Assembly: GCF_009917485.1 (NCBI RefSeq)
Contig: NZ_QZDT01000001.1
Location: 186,001-250,000, forward strand
Source: Parablautia muri
GTDB lineage: Bacteria; Bacillota; Clostridia; Lachnospirales; Lachnospiraceae
Direction: 5' to 3'
DNA length: 64,000 nt
Part shown: positions 14,500-22,888 of the stretch, piece by piece
Position numbering within the stretch: position 1 is the first letter of the stretch
How the letters are laid out: every line of letters begins with the position of its first letter
The notes under the pieces: generated by a model
The model's input: only the letters and a program-made list of their open reading frames with translations
Told to the model about the DNA's origin: nothing
Database searches by the model: none
Made by a program: the position numbers and the translations under genes

Positions 14500-15078
14500 A
14501 TGGACGAAACAAGCCAAAAAATCATTGATGCAACCATGTCTCTGATTCGTGATAAGGGGTATGTTGCCACAACGACAAAAGATATCGCGCGTTTAGCCGG
14601 CGTAAACGAGTGTACACTGTTCCGTAAATTTCAAAATAAAAAAGATATTGTACTCCATGGGGTATCTCAGGAAAAATGGAGAGCGCATGTTACGCCGGAG
14701 CTTTTTCAAAATGTGCAATGGGAGTTAGAGCCGGATTTAGAGATGTTTATGAACGCATATATGGATAAAATCACTCCGGATTTTGTAAATCTGTCCATTG
14801 GCTTAAGAGCGCCGCAGCTTTATGAAGAAACTGCCTCTATGATCATGAAAGTACCGCAGGCATTTATTTCTTCCCTGACAGAATACTTCAGGAAAATGAA
14901 GGAGCTGGGGAAAATTCCCCATTATGATTTTGAAAGTCTGGCGATGACTGTTTTTTCTTCCACGTTTGGTTATACCTTTTTAAATGCGTCTTTTGGCCAG
15001 AACCTTACGGATGTGGGCAGAGAAGAATTTATCAAAAACAGTGTGAAGATATTTGTAAATGGGATTGTACAGAAGTAA
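14500..15078 (+). CDS. TetR/AcrR-family transcriptional regulator
   Basis: A 192-residue repressor starting at ATG 14500 (GAGGTGGGGG upstream; the frame is open from TTG 14479 but that lies in the operator). The helix-turn-helix is TTKDIARLAGVNECTLFRKFQNKKDIV at about 26-52; the rest is a helical ligand/dimer domain ending SVKIFVNGIVQK. Unlike its two broken TetR neighbours it is intact. It has its own strong promoter and palindrome and its own terminator, and stands upstream of ilvB. Its target and inducer are unknown. Confidence 0.85.
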   Translation: MDETSQKIIDATMSLIRDKGYVATTTKDIARLAGVNECTLFRKFQNKKDIVLHGVSQEKWRAHVTPELFQNVQWELEPDLEMFMNAYMDKITPDFVNLSIGLRAPQLYEETASMIMKVPQAFISSLTEYFRKMKELGKIPHYDFESLAMTVFSSTFGYTFLNASFGQNLTDVGREEFIKNSVKIFVNGIVQK

Positions 15079-15110
15079 AAATGGTACTGTATATTCAGTG
15101 CCATTTTATC
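15078..15110 (+). terminator. terminator after tetR
   Basis: A 12-base stem (15078-15089 with 15096-15107, one wobble), loop TATATT, beginning on the last base of the tetR stop codon and ending in TTTT. Separates tetR from ilvB. Confidence 0.7.
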
Positions 15111-15155
15111 ATACCTAAAAGCAAGCAAGTACACGCATACAAGGAGGCAATGATA

Positions 15156-16889
15156 ATGGTTACAGGTGCGGAATTATTTGTGAAAGCTCTCAGGGCGGAG
15201 CAGGTAGATACCCTGTTTGCCTACCCGGGCGGACAGGCAATTGACCTGTTTAATGCCCTTTACGGTGAGCAGGATATTGATGTTATTTTGCCGCGGCATG
15301 AGCAGGGATTAGTCCATGCGGCAGACGGATACGCGCGCTCCACGGGAAAAGTCGGGGTCTGCCTGGTTACAAGCGGACCGGGAGCTACCAATTTAGTGAC
15401 AGGGATAGCGACAGCGAATTATGACAGCGTTCCGCTGTTATGCTTCACCGGGCAGGTGCCTACCGGGCTGATTGGCAATGACGCCTTTCAGGAGGTTGAT
15501 ATTGTGGGTATCACAAGAAGTATCTGCAAATACGCCGTAACGGTCCGCAAACGTGAGGAACTGGCGGCGGTCATCAAGAAAGCCTTTCTCATTGCCCGGA
15601 CAGGGAAACCGGGCGTTGTTGTGGTCGATTTACCGAAGGATATACAGAGGGAGTATGGCAGTGACGACTACCCGGAAGAAATCGAAATCAGGGGATATAA
15701 GCCGAAACGTTCCGTCCATGCAGGACAGTTAAAGAAAGCTTTGGAGATATTGAACCATGCGAAGAAGCCTGTCTTTTTGGTTGGCGGCGGTGTGGGCATC
15801 AGCCATGCATATTCAGAAATGCGGAAGCTTGCAGAAATGACAGGGGTTCCTGTGATTACTACTATAATGGGAAAAGGGGCAATTCCCACAACCCATGACT
15901 TGTACATCGGGAACCTGGGAATCCATGGGAGCTACGCGGCGAATACAGCAATTAGTCATTGTGATGTCCTCTTTTCTATCGGGACAAGGTTTAATGACCG
16001 CATAACAGGAAAAACCGGACACTTTGCCACCCATGCGGCAATCATCCATATAGACATAGACCCCGCTTCGATTTCCAGAAATATAGAGGTGGATGTTCCC
16101 ATTGTTGCGGACGCAAAAACGGCTCTCTTGGCCTTGCTTGAAAAAGTGCGGAAATTAGATACGCAGGAATGGCTGGAGCAGATCAGGCAGTGGAAAAGCC
16201 AATATCCCCTTTCCATGAAAACAGAAGGGCTGACCCCGGAAAAAGTGATAAGGGCAATCAACCATACGTTTGACAACGCGATCATTGCCACAGATGTGGG
16301 GCAGAACCAGTTATGGGCGACACAATTCCTGGAATTAAGCGAAAAGAAACAGATGCTGACTTCCGGGGGCTTGGGAACCATGGGCTATGGCTTTCCGGCT
16401 GCTATTGGAGCCAAAATCGGGAATCCGTCAAAGGATGTTATCGTTATTTCCGGGGACGGCGGCATGCAGATGAACATTCAGGAAATGGCGACCGCAATCT
16501 GCTATGAACTTCCAATCACCATCTGCATACTTAACAACGGTTATTTGGGAAATGTACGGCAATGGCAGGAAATGTTTTTTGACAGGCGTTATTCCAGCAC
16601 CTGTATGCGGTACAGGAAAAGCTGCCCCGGCAGCTGCAATACCCCGACAGAATGCTGCCCGGAATATACGCCGGATTTTCTTAAATTGGCGGAAAGCTAC
16701 GGGGCAAACGGTATCCGCGTAACAAAAGAAAATGAGATAGCCGCTGCCCTTGAAACTGCAAAACACACGCTAAAAGTACCTACTGTCATTGAATTTATCA
16801 TTGAGCCGGAGGAAAATGTTATGCCGATTGTTCCGCCCGGCAATGCTTTGGACAACATGATACTGGAAAGCGGGGATAAGGGAATATGA
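15156..16889 (+). CDS. ilvB: acetolactate synthase, large (catalytic) subunit, with Cys-rich insertion
   Basis: ThDP enzyme joining two pyruvates (or pyruvate and 2-oxobutyrate) in valine/leucine/isoleucine synthesis. ATG 15156 has AAGGAGG eight bases upstream (ATG 15150 is too close). In the 577 residues: AYPGGQAID near 23, catalytic Glu in RHEQG near 51, GPGATN, FAD-binding middle domain, and the ThDP motif GDGGMQMN...NNGYLGNVRQWQ near 433-468. Between FDRRYS and PEYTPDFLKLAESYG (about 478-505) is a segment with five or six Cys (TCMRY, SCPGSC, TECCPEY) where most homologues have a short loop. ATGA overlap with ilvN. Confidence 0.92.
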   Translation: MVTGAELFVKALRAEQVDTLFAYPGGQAIDLFNALYGEQDIDVILPRHEQGLVHAADGYARSTGKVGVCLVTSGPGATNLVTGIATANYDSVPLLCFTGQVPTGLIGNDAFQEVDIVGITRSICKYAVTVRKREELAAVIKKAFLIARTGKPGVVVVDLPKDIQREYGSDDYPEEIEIRGYKPKRSVHAGQLKKALEILNHAKKPVFLVGGGVGISHAYSEMRKLAEMTGVPVITTIMGKGAIPTTHDLYIGNLGIHGSYAANTAISHCDVLFSIGTRFNDRITGKTGHFATHAAIIHIDIDPASISRNIEVDVPIVADAKTALLALLEKVRKLDTQEWLEQIRQWKSQYPLSMKTEGLTPEKVIRAINHTFDNAIIATDVGQNQLWATQFLELSEKKQMLTSGGLGTMGYGFPAAIGAKIGNPSKDVIVISGDGGMQMNIQEMATAICYELPITICILNNGYLGNVRQWQEMFFDRRYSSTCMRYRKSCPGSCNTPTECCPEYTPDFLKLAESYGANGIRVTKENEIAAALETAKHTLKVPTVIEFIIEPEENVMPIVPPGNALDNMILESGDKGI

Positions 16890-17386
16890 AAAAGAGATGG
16901 ATTTGTTTATTTGTTGAAAATGATGTAGGGGTTCTTGCCAGAATATCGGGACTGTTTTCCGGGAAGTCCTATAACCTGTCCAGCCTGACCGTGGGGACAA
17001 CCGAGGACAGAACGGTTTCCCGTATGACAATCAGCTTAACCAGTGACGACAGGACATTTGAACAGGTAAAAAAGCAGCTGGGCCGCTGTGTTGAGGTAAT
17101 TAAGGTAGTTGATTACACGGATATTGCTATCCATATGAAAGAGCTGATGTTTGTAAGAATCAATAACTGCTCGGCCCGGGATATTGACGAGATATTCAAG
17201 ATTTCGCAAGTGTTTCAGGTATCGGTTATTGATTATTCCCCGGAGACAGCGCTGATTGAGAGTGTGCATACAGAAAACCGTAATAATGATCTGATTGCAT
17301 TACTGGAGAAATGCTATGCAAATCGAATTGAAATTGTTCGGGGAGGTAGTGTCGCTATTGAAACGTTAAGCATAGCGGATCGATAA
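16886..17386 (+). CDS. ilvN: acetolactate synthase, small (regulatory) subunit
   Basis: 166 residues with an N-terminal ACT domain (WICLFVENDVGVLARISGLF) that binds valine for feedback control and a C-terminal IlvN/IlvH domain (about 85-160). Its start overlaps the ilvB stop, the usual way the two subunits are kept in proportion. The opening MKKRWICLFVEND and the usual length indicate an intact protein. The pair sits in an accessory stretch without other ilv genes next to it. Confidence 0.9.
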   Translation: MKKRWICLFVENDVGVLARISGLFSGKSYNLSSLTVGTTEDRTVSRMTISLTSDDRTFEQVKKQLGRCVEVIKVVDYTDIAIHMKELMFVRINNCSARDIDEIFKISQVFQVSVIDYSPETALIESVHTENRNNDLIALLEKCYANRIEIVRGGSVAIETLSIADR

Positions 17387-17401
17387 AGAGGAATGAGGTC
17401 T

Positions 17402-17434
17402 TCTCAAAATTGGTCAATGGGGTGATAATAAAAA
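17402..17434 (+). promoter_or_regulatory. 32-base upstream element, copy 2
   Basis: Second copy of the element at 1478-1510, here 45 bases before the ABC ATPase remnant. TTGGTC at 17410-17415 with TATAAC 20 bases later could be a long-spacer promoter. Confidence 0.35.
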
Positions 17435-17478
17435 GTATAACATAAAATGGATAAGGGAATTACGAAAGGAGCTTACCA

Positions 17479-17604
17479 ATGCTTTACATTAAACATTATT
17501 CCAAGACCTGTCCCGGTGGGAAGAAAGCCGTGGATGATTTGTCCCTGCATGTCCGCTCTGGCGACAAATACTGGGAGGACCATAATGAACGGGAAATTTT
17601 TTGA
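17479..17604 (+). pseudogene. N-terminal scar of an ABC transporter ATPase gene
   Basis: ATG 17479 (AAAGGAG upstream) begins a 41-codon frame reading MLYIKHYSKTCPGGKKAVDDLSLHVRSGD, which is the standard first strand of ABC ATPases up to the point where the Walker A loop should follow. Instead the frame runs into the ribosome binding site and first codons of the broken tetR gene and stops. A deletion has therefore removed the rest of the ATPase gene and fused its start to tetR. Junction near 17565-17573. Confidence 0.65.
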
Positions 17605-18185
17605 ACTGCCATTGGAAAAGCAGGAACAGATTATAAGCAGCATATGTGGTATTTGCCCATAACAATTACAAAAATGCGTCCACATCCAAGATCGCGGATG
17701 CCGGTGACATATCAAAGTCCCTGTTGTTCCATTATTTCAAGAATAAAAAAGAGCTGTATTTATACCTCTGGGAGAATATCGACAGGATATCAAATGAGAT
17801 AGAGCTGAAGTATTACAAGGAAACGTCAGATTTCTTTGAGGCTATGACCCAGAAGGTTCTGGCAAGGTGTGAGTTTATGAGAACGGCCCCCGATGAATAT
17901 TTATTTTCATTACAGGCCCTTTTTGCGGAAACCCCGGAAATCAGGGAGGCAACTGGGAAGTCATATAAAGAAGTATATGAAGATGCAGCGGGCAAGCTGC
18001 TGGAGTCCGTGGATCTTTCCGCGTTTCGCCCGGGTGTTGAAGTGGGAATGCTGCTGGAGGAGATTGACAGCTATCTGTTTCACAGTCTCTGGCAGATGCT
18101 ATCCACCGGGAAACTGGACCCGGACAGCCTGGAAAGGGATTTTTTGAAACGAGTCGGCCAATGGAGAATTGCTTATTTGAAGTAG
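17585..18185 (+). pseudogene. second tetR-family regulator, frameshifted
   Basis: ATG 17585 with GGGAGG six bases before. The first 17 or so codons (MNGKFFELPLEKQEQIIS) match the broken TetR at 13310 (MNGKFFALPQERQEQII), then the frame ends at a TAA near 17660. The homologous frame continues one base out of phase from about 17640 (VFAHNNYKNASTSKIADAGDISKSLLFHYFKNKKELYLYL) to 18185. Alignment with the paralogue places a 2-base loss (or 1-base gain) around 17636-17641. The rest, about 178 codons, is undamaged, so the lesion looks recent. Confidence 0.8.
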
Positions 18186-18208
18186 GCTGCATTGTGGGGA
18201 GAAGAACA

Positions 18209-18440
18209 ATGGATATCATTTTATTTGTGGGCATAATCATCTATCTTATTATAACAGCATATACAGGGTATGCGGCGATAGAAAAATTAAAAGGGAATGA
18301 GCTGTCAGAAGAAAAACGGATACAAAGATACCGGTTTTCCTTTCTGTGGAATGTGGTTTCCGGGGGTGTTGTTATGTTACTTATTGTTATGGGACCGGCT
18401 ACCCTGGAGGAAACAGGCTTCCGTCCGATCCGCTTTTTGC
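18209..18440 (+). pseudogene. N-terminal fragment of a small membrane protein cut by an IS element
   Basis: ATG 18209 follows GGGGAGAAG and reads MDIILFVGIIIYLIITAYTGYAA, a membrane helix, then KLKGNELSEEKRIQRYRF, a second helix (WNVVSGGVVMLLIVMG) and TLEETGFRPIRF. The latter phrase is common at the start of CPBP-type membrane proteases, but only about 75 residues remain. The frame then enters the antisense of an IS3 transposase gene, so the C-terminal part is lost. Junction is within roughly 18425-18470. Confidence 0.55.
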
Positions 18441-18807
18441 AGGGAAGCCATAGATATCTGTTTCCTGTAACATGCCCGGATCCCGATCTCTTTCATGTAC
18501 TTTCCCACGGTCCTCTCACTTACCCTGTCACCTTTCTGCCGCATCTTTGCTGCTATTTTGGGGGCTCCATAGATTTTATGTGATTCCTCATAGATTGTCC
18601 CGATCTCTGCCATCCGCTGCTCCCTTTTCATCTGGCCGGCAGATGGTGTATGCTTCCTGAAAGCGTTATAGCCGCTCCTCGAAACGCCTAAAATCCGCAG
18701 CACCCCGCTGACATTCAGGCGGCGTTTCCCTTCTTCCTTTAATCGTTTTTCTTCGCTCTCGGCTGCCTGGAAGATGGCCTGTGTCAGTTTCCCAGAATGC
18801 TGATGGC
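18440..18807 (-). pseudogene. IS3-family transposase orfB, 3'-truncated
   Basis: The minus-strand frame from the slippery site reads GKLTQAIFQAAESEEKRLKEEG, LNVSGVLRILGVSRSGYNAF, then KIYGAPKIAAKMRQKGDRVSERTVGKYMKEIGIRAC, the helical N-terminal region of IS3 OrfB. It then turns into antisense of the membrane-protein gene. The integrase core with the DDE residues is absent, so no active transposase can be made. Confidence 0.7.
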
Positions 18808-19071
18808 TTTTTTTAGTATTTCAAGCACATCCTTCGTGTCCCTGAGTTCTTTTCTCAGCCGGGCATTTTCCTTCGCCCCATCGCTTGCGTAGTTCCCGGA
18901 TCCCCGTGTGGGTACTTCCCCTGCATTCTCAGCTGCCGTCTTTACCCAGCTGCGGATGGCATTGCGGCTCATTCCGAGGTTTTCCGCGCATTTATTCCAT
19001 CCAAGCTCCTTATAGGCAAGGTAATACTGTACCGCATTTTCCTTAAACTGTTTATCGTACTGTTTACTCAT
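18784..19071 (-). CDS. IS3-family transposase orfA
   Basis: 95 residues, MSKQYDKQFKENAVQYYL...CAENLGMSRNAIRSWVKTA...KENARLRKELRDTKDVLEILKKAISILG, a helix-turn-helix (about 10-50) plus leucine-zipper-like tail (about 65-92) as in HTH_Tnp_1 OrfA proteins. GGAGGAAATTTTCC precedes the ATG. It is full length but is an orphan because its orfB partner is truncated. Confidence 0.8.
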   Translation of the reverse strand: MSKQYDKQFKENAVQYYLAYKELGWNKCAENLGMSRNAIRSWVKTAAENAGEVPTRGSGNYASDGAKENARLRKELRDTKDVLEILKKAISILGN

Positions 19072-19124
19072 GGAAAATTTCCTCCTGTATCCATTTCTAT
19101 TATACAGTTATTTCTGAATCTGCC

Positions 19125-19256
19125 ATGTTTAACTTGTACTATTTATATTCTAACATCAGACTTGAGTATTATTGCGAAGTTATGGATGAGAATGAGCAGA
19201 TCATTACGTTTATGAACAATACGTTTGTTCCGGAAGGGAGTGCTTCAACATGTTAG
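19125..19256 (+). pseudogene. short coding remnant ending inside the integrase start
   Basis: A 43-codon frame (LYSNIRLEYYCEVMDENEQ... ending ASTC) immediately after the presumed IS right end and overlapping the integrase ATG by seven bases. It looks like the tail of a gene whose front was removed by the IS insertion. No family recognised. Confidence 0.3.
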
Positions 19257-20547
19257 ATCTGAGTTTGAAAAATTATGTGGATTGGAGAGTGTCACAGGTA
19301 ATGCCTGTGCGCTCCGGCTTCGGCTACAGGGTATTCCTGAGATATCCGGACGGAAGCGAAAAACCACAGCAGAAGTCCGGATTCAAAACAGAGAAAGAAG
19401 CAAATAAGGCAAGAGAGAAGACAATCGCAGAATTATATAATGGTACGTTTGTTGTATATACAAAGGTCAATGTGTCTGATTTTATGATATTCTGGCTTGA
19501 AACGGACCTTAAAAAGCGTACTGACAGTTACGAAACCTACTATGGTTATTGCGGAATAGTAAAGAATCACATCATTCCCATTCTGGGTAAGAAAAAAATG
19601 ATGGATGTTACCCGTGGAGATGTTCAAAAATTGTTTAATACCAAGGCAGACTATTCGAGGTCGATAGCAGAGCTGGTAAAAACAATCATGAATGTCTCTT
19701 TTCGTTATGCGGTAGCGAACAAAGTGATCCAGGCAAGTCCGGTGGATGGAATAGGACTTCCCAAAGCAGAAAAGCCGCAGCAGAAATCAGGATTTAGAAC
19801 CAGGAATATTGATACACAGAAAACGCTGACTATGGAGCAGATTCAGGTTTTGCTGGAAAAGAGCAAAGATACCCCGATCCATATGCAGGTGCTGTTTAAT
19901 GTTCTGATGGGGCTTCGGAGATCCGAGATAAATGGTGTGAAATATTCGGATGTGGATTATATCAACCGCACCTTAAAAGTAGAACGCCAGTTAGGGAGGG
20001 TACATAACACAGTAAAAGAAGACTTTGCTCCAAAGACTTTCACGAAACAGGAGGTAGGATTAAAAACAAAATCCAGTTACAGAGAAATTCCGATTCCTGA
20101 TTATGTCTTTGAGGCGATCTTAAAGGAACGGCAGGTGTATGAGAAAAACAGAAACCGCAGAAAGAATTTCAGGATCTGGACTATATCTGTTGTTCCACCT
20201 TTGGCAGGGCAAGGAGCAAAGGATTTCATTGCAGGTATTATAAACAGCTTCTTGCTGAAAGTGGCCTGCCGAACATCCGCTGGCATGATCTGCGCAGCAC
20301 ATATTGTACGCTTCTGCTGAAAGAGGCGTTTAATCCGAAGGCGGTATCAAAGCTCATGGGGCATGCAAAGGAACTCATAACGATAGATGTTTATGGCGAT
20401 AATAAAGGCATCATAGCAGATGGCGTGCCGGAAATTGAAACATATATGAAAGAAGTTTTGCCAAACATGGAAGAGATGGAAAGCTTTAAAAAAGAACTGC
20501 TGGAGATTGTGATGGACGTAACGGAATTTCTTCCGGAGGCAGGATAA
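19250..20547 (+). pseudogene. phage/ICE-type tyrosine integrase, frameshifted
   Basis: The first frame (ATG 19250) gives an AP2-like/SAM-like N-terminal DNA-binding part and the start of the catalytic domain, with the first catalytic Arg in GLRRSEINGV. At about 20161 one A seems lost from an A-run: the first frame continues as nonsense to 20320, while the next frame picks up with EFQDLDYICC, LPNIRWHDLRSTYC (His and second Arg), LMGHAKE (second His) and IDVYGD (nucleophile Tyr) and runs to 20547. All catalytic residues thus survive across two frames. No other genes of a mobile element remain nearby. Confidence 0.8.
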
Positions 20548-20550
20548 AAA

Positions 20551-20562
20551 GAACAAAAGTTC
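20551..20562 (+). promoter_or_regulatory. LexA/SOS-type box upstream of uvrB
   Basis: Perfect GAAC-AAAA-GTTC palindrome, matching the Gram-positive LexA consensus GAAC-N4-GTTC, four bases after the integrase stop and 244 bases before uvrB. It would place uvrB (and perhaps uvrA) in the SOS response. Confidence 0.65.
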
Positions 20563-20683
20563 GATTTTCCATCTATACAAATTTCGTGATCTGTGGTAAG
20601 ATAAAAAAGTTCTTTGAGTGCTGTTTTGTCCGTATGGAATTACTGAGGTACGCCAGGTTGCAAAAACAGCAAATTGTGAACGG

Positions 20684-20756
20684 AATTCGTCGTGGGCCTG
20701 TTTTGCCCCGATTCAAGTAAACACCACGATGAAAATAAAATGCTCCACGACGAATT
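20684..20756. repeat. 73-bp segment with perfect 12-bp terminal inverted repeats
   Basis: AATTCGTCGTGG (20684-20695) and CCACGACGAATT (20745-20756) bound a 49-base centre containing GGGC...GCCC (hairpin) and a further CCACGA copy. Lies in the uvrB leader. It could be a small mobile palindrome or a regulatory RNA fold. Confidence 0.5.
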
Positions 20757-20805
20757 TGTGGCGTATAGGCGTCTTTTTTTACTACGAAATCAGAGGTGAG
20801 TATTT

Positions 20806-22827
20806 GTGCAAAATGAACAAAAAATCTTCAAACTTCACTCAGAATACCAGCCCACAGGCGACCAGCCGCAGGCCATAGAAGCCCTTGTAAAAGGGTTCCA
20901 GGAAGGCAACCAATTCCAGACTTTACTGGGGGTTACGGGTTCCGGGAAGACCTTTACCATGGCGAATGTGATCGCACAGCTTAACAAGCCGACTTTGGTG
21001 ATAGCGCACAATAAGACATTAGCGGCACAGCTCTATGGTGAGTTCAAAGAGTATTTTCCGAATAACGCGGTAGAATATTTTGTCTCCTACTATGATTATT
21101 ATCAACCGGAGGCCTATGTACCGTCCTCTGATACCTACATTGCCAAGGATTCCTCTATTAATGAAGAAATAGAAAAATTGCGCTTGTCTGCCACTGCATC
21201 CTTGTCAGAGCGGAAGGATGTTATTGTAGTGGCCAGCGTATCCTGCATATATGGATTGGGCAGTCCGGATGATTATCAAGAGATGATCGTCTCACTCCGT
21301 CCTGGGATGAATAAGGACAGGGACCAGGTAATTCAGGAATTGATAGATATACAATATGACAGGAATGATATGAATTTAGAAAGGGCATGCTTTAGAGTCA
21401 GGGGAGATGTGGTAGAGGTGTACCCTGCCCAGGGCGGAGACCATCTGATCCGCATAGAATTTTTTGGAGATGAAATTGACAGAATTGCGGAAACGGATCC
21501 AGTAACAGGACAGGTGCATGTTGTGCTGGAGCATGTGGCCATTTTCCCGGCTTCCCATTATGTGGTGCCGCAGGAGAAGATTTTTGAGGCGTGCAAAAAT
21601 ATTGAAGTGGAGTTAGAAGAAAGAATCCGCTATTTTAAGGGAGAGGACAAGCTGTTAGAGGCGCAGAGGATTTCAGAGAGAACCAATTTTGATATTGAGA
21701 TGCTCAGGGAGACAGGATTTTGTTCCGGAATTGAAAATTATTCCAGACATCTTGCGGGAATGGCGGCAGGCGCTATGCCGCATACTCTTATGGACTATTT
21801 TGGGGATGATTACCTGATTATTATAGATGAGTCTCATATGACGATTCCTCAGATTGGAGCAATGTACACGGGTGACCGGGCCAGGAAGACAACATTGGTT
21901 GATTATGGATTTCGGCTTCCTTCAGCGCTTGACAACCGCCCTTTATGTTTTGCGGAGTTTGAAGAACATATTGACCAGATGCTTTTTGTTTCTGCTACAC
22001 CTGCCAAGTATGAACAGGAGCATGAGCTGCTTCGCACAGAGCAGATTATCCGTCCTACAGGTTTGCTGGATCCGGAGATATCGGTGCGGCCTGTAGAGGG
22101 GCAGATTGATGATCTGGTAGCAGCAATTAATATGGAAACGGAGAAACATAATAAGGTTTTGGTTACTACGCTGACAAAGCGAATGGCAGAAGATCTTACA
22201 GATTATATGAATGATGTGGGAATACGGGTGAAATATCTCCATTCAGATATAGATACACTTGAAAGGGCAGAAATTATCCGGGATATGCGGTTGGATGTTT
22301 TTGATGTGCTGGTAGGTATCAATCTTTTAAGAGAAGGACTGGATATACCTGAGATTTCTCTGGTGGCGATTTTGGATGCTGACAAGGAAGGATTTTTGCG
22401 CTCGGAAACTTCTTTGATTCAGACGGTGGGGCGGGCTGCCAGAAACTCGCAGGGACATGTAATCATGTACGCCGACAACATGACAGACTCCATGACGGCG
22501 GCCATAGAAGAAACCAACAGAAGGCGGAGGATTCAGAAAAAATATAACGAGGAGCATGGTATTACGCCTACTACCATCAGGAAAGCAGTTCGCGATTTAA
22601 TCAGTATTTCCAAGGTAATTGCAAAAGAGGAGCTGCAATTTGAAAAGGATCCTGAATCCATGGATCGTAAGGAGCTGGAAAAACTGATTGCGGAGGTTGA
22701 AAAGCAGATGAAGAAGGCAGCAGCAGATTTGAATTTCGAGGTTGCCGCAGAGCTGCGTGACAAAATGGTTGAGCTTAAAATGAAGCTGAAGGAATTGGAG
22801 GATGATGAAATAAAAAATAGAAAATAA
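20806..22827 (+). CDS. uvrB: excinuclease ABC subunit B
   Basis: 673-residue DNA helicase-like damage verifier of nucleotide excision repair. Starts at GTG 20806 with GAGGTGAG upstream. Walker [11 protein letters not shown] near 40-49, beta-hairpin [12 protein letters not shown] near 92-103, DESH near 340 and [10 protein letters not shown] in the second helicase half are all present, as is a C-terminal UVR domain (about 625-660, [17 protein letters not shown]) for UvrC. uvrA follows 61 bases later, and a LexA-like box lies upstream. Confidence 0.95.
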   Translation: MQNEQKIFKLHSEYQPTGDQPQAIEALVKGFQEGNQFQTLLGVTGSGKTFTMANVIAQLNKPTLVIAHNKTLAAQLYGEFKEYFPNNAVEYFVSYYDYYQPEAYVPSSDTYIAKDSSINEEIEKLRLSATASLSERKDVIVVASVSCIYGLGSPDDYQEMIVSLRPGMNKDRDQVIQELIDIQYDRNDMNLERACFRVRGDVVEVYPAQGGDHLIRIEFFGDEIDRIAETDPVTGQVHVVLEHVAIFPASHYVVPQEKIFEACKNIEVELEERIRYFKGEDKLLEAQRISERTNFDIEMLRETGFCSGIENYSRHLAGMAAGAMPHTLMDYFGDDYLIIIDESHMTIPQIGAMYTGDRARKTTLVDYGFRLPSALDNRPLCFAEFEEHIDQMLFVSATPAKYEQEHELLRTEQIIRPTGLLDPEISVRPVEGQIDDLVAAINMETEKHNKVLVTTLTKRMAEDLTDYMNDVGIRVKYLHSDIDTLERAEIIRDMRLDVFDVLVGINLLREGLDIPEISLVAILDADKEGFLRSETSLIQTVGRAARNSQGHVIMYADNMTDSMTAAIEETNRRRRIQKKYNEEHGITPTTIRKAVRDLISISKVIAKEELQFEKDPESMDRKELEKLIAEVEKQMKKAAADLNFEVAAELRDKMVELKMKLKELEDDEIKNRK

Positions 22828-22888
22828 CGCTTTATTAAATATTCGATTGCTATAAATACATTGAAATAGCGAAAACAAATGGAAAGGC

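Larger units (their letters stand above)
18440..19124 (-). mobile_element. IS3-family insertion sequence remnant
   Basis: On the minus strand an intact orfA is followed by the first part of orfB in the -1 frame, with an A-AAA-AAG type slippery run (complement of the T7 run at 18808-18814) at the overlap, the usual IS3 frameshift site. orfB breaks off after VGKYMKEIGIRAC, so the DDE catalytic core and one end are missing. The right end is probably near 19124; no matching left inverted repeat is seen. Confidence 0.7.

Noticed and set aside
17447-17662. 71-codon frame as a separate small gene
   Set aside because: It joins antisense-phase ABC remnant DNA to the first tetR codons; it is an artefact of the deletion scar and frameshift.
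20156-20320. Programmed frameshifting in the integrase
   Set aside because: No slippery heptamer plus downstream stem; tyrosine integrases are not known to need it, so a mutation or sequencing slip is more likely.
20618-20878. 86-codon frame upstream of uvrB
   Set aside because: Spans the palindromic leader and the uvrB start in another phase; no family and no ribosome site.
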